Positions 60,834 to 64,000 of a stretch of DNA of 64,000 nt are shown piece by piece. Origin of the DNA: Aphelenchoides besseyi (Eukaryota; Nematoda; Chromadorea; Rhabditida; Aphelenchoididae); contig JAMPIQ010000001.1 of NCBI GenBank assembly GCA_024699855.1, forward strand, positions 9,920,001-9,984,000. The letters are read 5' to 3'. A program made the position numbers and the translations under genes. Numbering within the stretch: the stretch's first letter is position 1; each line of letters opens with the position of its first letter. The notes under the pieces were generated by a model that ran no database searches, was not told where the DNA came from, and saw only the letters and a program-made list of their open reading frames with translations.

Positions 60834-61504
60834 TTACATGTACAGATTTTATGGAAATAAACGATAACCTTAATGTAAATCTGTTAGCAAGATGATATAA
60901 AATTTCAGAGGACACAAGCTCGCATCTTTCAGTCCACCATCGATGCCAAACTGAATTCAATAGACTTTTGTTTGCATAACCGCTTGATTGCAAGAGTTCA
61001 CAGTCGGCATGCTGATTACGATGTTGAATCAAATTGTTCAAGAACAAAGGCAACATGTGATGTCAGACTTGGACGTGAATGAAACGTCTCTCCTATTGAT
61101 TTGTGCGACACGAAGCTCTGAAGTCCGACTCCGTGTTTTGATCGTAGATGGCAAAGTTTTCTTCTTGAAATTGCAATCGTAGAACAACAGCTAAACAATC
61201 ATTCAGAAAGCATCGACCAATTTATCTCCATGTGAAACGTCTGTTTGATCAGTTGAACGAACAGACATTTTCAGCAACAGATTTGCGCACAAAATTCGTT
61301 TTCACACACGCACAATGAAGCAACTCTCGAAGTGCTGATATCGGAAGTCGTAAAAGCGTCAAAGATGAACGTGAAGCTCGAATTTGTACACCTGTGATGT
61401 GGATAGGTTGGAAAATTCAATCAACAAAAGTCAACGAGAATAATATAAAAGTGGCGACTGTAATTTGAAATTGTCTCATTCAAACCCATTTTTGACACGT
61501 CCAA
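60834..61504. other. Intergenic; promoter of the Cys-repeat gene at its right end
   Basis: Short open frames on both strands carry no motif. AATAAA near 60,856 serves pyruvate carboxylase. A TATA box lies at 61444-61450. Confidence 0.5.
61444..61450 (+). promoter_or_regulatory. TATA box of the ShKT/Cys-repeat gene
   Basis: TATAAAA located 61 nt before the ATG at 61505, consistent with a start of transcription about 30 nt upstream of the ATG. Confidence 0.6.
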
Positions 61505-64000
61505 ATGAGGTCGTTGATGTCGATTATTGTATTGGTTGCCGTGGTTGTCTGTTTGACATTAGCTGCTGGCCATCAAGCCGTAAGTCCTAAAAGCTACTGA
61601 TCAGTAGATTGCGAGATTTAGAAGCACAAAAGTGTTCATCCTCCAGTTCACCACAATCGAGTTCACCATCCACCAGCACATCACAATCAATCTCATCGGA
61701 GACAAGCTCATCGTCAGGCTCATAAAACTGCCGAGCATCATCCAGCTCACAAATCTGAACATCAACAAGGACCACTTCGACATTTGCGAATGGCGCCGGA
61801 TAGTCATCGAGTTCGTGCGATTCGTGCGGTAGCACTTTGCGGTAAGAAACAACCGTAAAGATAACAAATGATTTCTAGATGATTGGGCTATGAATTGTCG
61901 CGTTGTTGATAACATATGTGGCGAGAAGGCATTCACATCGATTTTAAAACAATACTGTAGATTGAAATCTTTGCAATTTATCATTTGATTGATCTTTAGG
62001 TCGAATGAGCTGCGGTTTCTGTGCACCGCCACCCAACAAATGCAAAGACAAGATGCCATCTAAGTAAGTGCGATTCCGAAAAATTCAACTTATGGTTTTC
62101 AGATGCAAGAAATGGGTTGGCGAAGGATTTTGCAACAGCTCGTTTCTTAGCAAGCAAATGATTCGATCTACGTGTGCCAAATCATGTTCGATGTGCGGTG
62201 GTCCAACCAATTGTTCTAAAGGCCCAAATCTTTTCCTTAAAGAATGTTTGAAGAAAACGTGTGCGATGAAGAAATACCATAAACATCAGGAATGTCGCGA
62301 ATACTGCAAACGACATCCACGTGTCTGCAACGAACAAAAACCACAACAAAAATGCAGTCAAACTAATATGAAGTACTTGGAAAGATGCTTACCAATAACG
62401 TGCGCGTTAGCTGCCGAGAAAACAACTTCTCAATGCGTCCAGTGGTGCAAAGCGAATCCGGGAGAGAAGGCTTGTTCAACATCACCAACAAAATGTACAG
62501 ATCAAACCAAATACAATCCAGAATGTCTTAGCGAAACTTGCGCAAAAGACGAGGAGAAAAAGAAGCCGTCACAAGAATGTGCGAAATTCTGTAAGGACAA
62601 ACCAACAGATCCTGCATGTACTACAACTCCTACTGCTGATCAATGTGAAGTTGCGGCAACCGAACTAACTCTGCCCTGTTTGCATCACTTGTGTCGAAAG
62701 CCACAGAAGAAGACCGTTCAAGGTAGGAGTTGGATTGACAATGTGATTACTCAGTTAAATTTTCAGAATGCAAAGATTACTGCGACAAAACTCTTACTGA
62801 TCCATCGTGTGTTGAAGTCGAACCCAATGCAAATGCGGCATGTGATTCTGCGGCCACTGAATTCACAAATTCCTGCTACTCCACAACTTGCCGAAGAGCT
62901 ACAAAGCGTGATAATGCAAAATGTGAGATAAGTCGTCGACGTTTAAATCGTTGTGTTTTATAGGTAAAGAGCATTGCGATGTGGATCCTTCACAACCGGA
63001 ATGTGCTTTGGTTCAACCGGGAAATGAATTAAAGTGTTTAGCTGGAGAGGCTAATGAACATGATGCCGGTTGCTTAATTAAATCGTGCCGTCTCACCGCT
63101 AATCGACAACAACAATCGTGTAAGGACGTCTGCGACGATCCTTCAAAAACTGCGTCAGCCATGTGTAATCTTGTCGAACCAAATGCAAATACCGCTTGTG
63201 ACAATGATCCGAATGCGTATACAAAAGACGCTTGCGCTGCTTATCTATGTCGCAAGGCTGCAAACAAGGGAAATATTGCAGAATGTGTTACTTGGTGTGG
63301 CAATGAAAACAACGCAAAAACTGCAAGTTGCATCGGCGTTAATCCCCCGGCAGTGCAAGCTACTTGTAACACAGATGCAACACGCTATTCGGCATCTTGT
63401 ATCGTAAATACATGTAGAGATTCTACATACAAAACAAATGATAAATGCAGAACATACTGTCAAGACAAACCGAACAATCTTAATTGTCTTGGAGTAGACC
63501 CCATGGACAACTATCAAGACTGTTTCAACAATGCTGCTCGAAAAGATCTCGATGAATGTATGCCCGTAACGTAAGTTGTTTCGCGCTTTAAAAAGAACTT
63601 CGAAGTTTTCAATTTTGATTTTTCAGATGCCGTTTCCAAAGCGAAAAAACAAAGTCGCCGTGTCAGAAGTGGTGCGATCAAAAAGCAAATGATCCTGCTT
63701 ATCCCGAATGGTAGTCGATGTCAAATTGCTAATGATATCTTTGTTTTTAGTTTTGACGTAACACCTGGTCCTAATCCTGACTGCGATAATGCAGCTAACG
63801 AATTTAGCGCTGAGTGTATATCTCGAACATGCCGATTTAAAAACAAGGTACCGTTATTCTCCTAATCGAGTACAAGCGATTCGTGTTTAGAAGTCGGAAC
63901 AAAATTGTAAAGATTATTGTAACTCGCCAAATGATGCCAAGAAACCGGAATGCAGAGGAGTCGATCCCGTAGATGACCCTCAATGTGATACCAATGACAA
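61505..64000 (+). CDS. Secreted His-rich, ShKT-domain and tandem six-cysteine-repeat protein (runs off the window)
   Basis: The ATG at 61505 opens a signal peptide (S-I-I-V-L-V-A-V-V-V-C-L-T-L). Exon 2 is rich in His, Pro, Gln and Arg. Two ShKT modules follow: D-D-W-A-M-N-C ... Y-C-R-M-S-C-G-F-C (joined across an intron) and C-K-K-W-V-G-E-G-F-C ... C-A-K-S-C-S-M-C. From about 62,210 onward at least eleven copies of a 45-55 residue unit continue to the window edge, each with about six cysteines, C-x(8-11)-C-x4-C-x(9-13)-C-x3-C-x(5-9)-C, separated by Pro/Asn-rich spacers such as V-E-P-N-A-N. I know no named domain with exactly this pattern, although C-x4-C ... C-x3-C recalls ShKT. Introns of about 35-45 nt are canonical. 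No stop is reached by 64,000. Probably an extracellular matrix or secretion protein. Confidence 0.85.

Overview
The window reads as nuclear DNA of a nematode. A cuticle collagen with the nematode-type N-terminal membrane domain lies at 3.4-5.0 kb, a divergent nuclear hormone receptor at 18.6 kb, and an ShKT-domain secreted protein runs off the right edge. Genes are dense and intron-rich; most introns are only 37-45 nt and end in TTTTAG or TTTCAG. The sequence alone does not place the species further. All gene models were spliced by eye using GT..AG, frame continuity and conservation remembered from known families; no search or alignment was run.

Layout. 1-6 kb: a decayed Helitron/PIF1-type helicase fragment and a cuticle collagen. 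6-11 kb: a secreted chitin-binding/LDLa protein and an ALDH8A1-type dehydrogenase. 11-17 kb: a small secreted Cys-rich gene, a divergent PP1-type phosphatase, a membrane-tethered PP1 inhibitor-2-like protein, a small gene with an in-frame TGA, and a tetraspanin. 18.6-23.2 kb: a nuclear receptor, a tandem pair of tiny secreted Cys-rich peptides, a Tctex-type dynein light chain and an unrecognised conserved-looking protein. 26-38 kb is the housekeeping part: the splicing factor SPF45/RBM17 divergent from WDR5, a GNAT acetyltransferase, a large unrecognised protein, the N-glycan enzyme MGAT1 and another unrecognised protein.

38.5-44.9 kb is a C2H2 zinc-finger transcription factor on the minus strand. 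Its first intron is 4.4 kb, and a roughly 9-kb gene-poor stretch lies upstream of its first exon, the arrangement expected of a developmental regulator with distant control elements. 53.8-60.8 kb holds an ALDH3-type aldehyde dehydrogenase, whose last intron carries a perfect 122-bp inverted repeat, and a complete mitochondrial pyruvate carboxylase. 61.5 kb to the edge is a secreted protein with a His-rich start, two ShKT domains and at least eleven copies of a six-cysteine repeat.

The most unusual observations are: the fusion of an inhibitor-2-like domain to a two-helix membrane anchor beside a PP1 paralogue; introns in conserved genes that seem to need non-GT..AG ends (ALDH8A1, the PP1-like gene, perhaps pyruvate carboxylase); the intronic foldback element; the tandem defensin-like peptides; and the long new-looking Cys-repeat protein.
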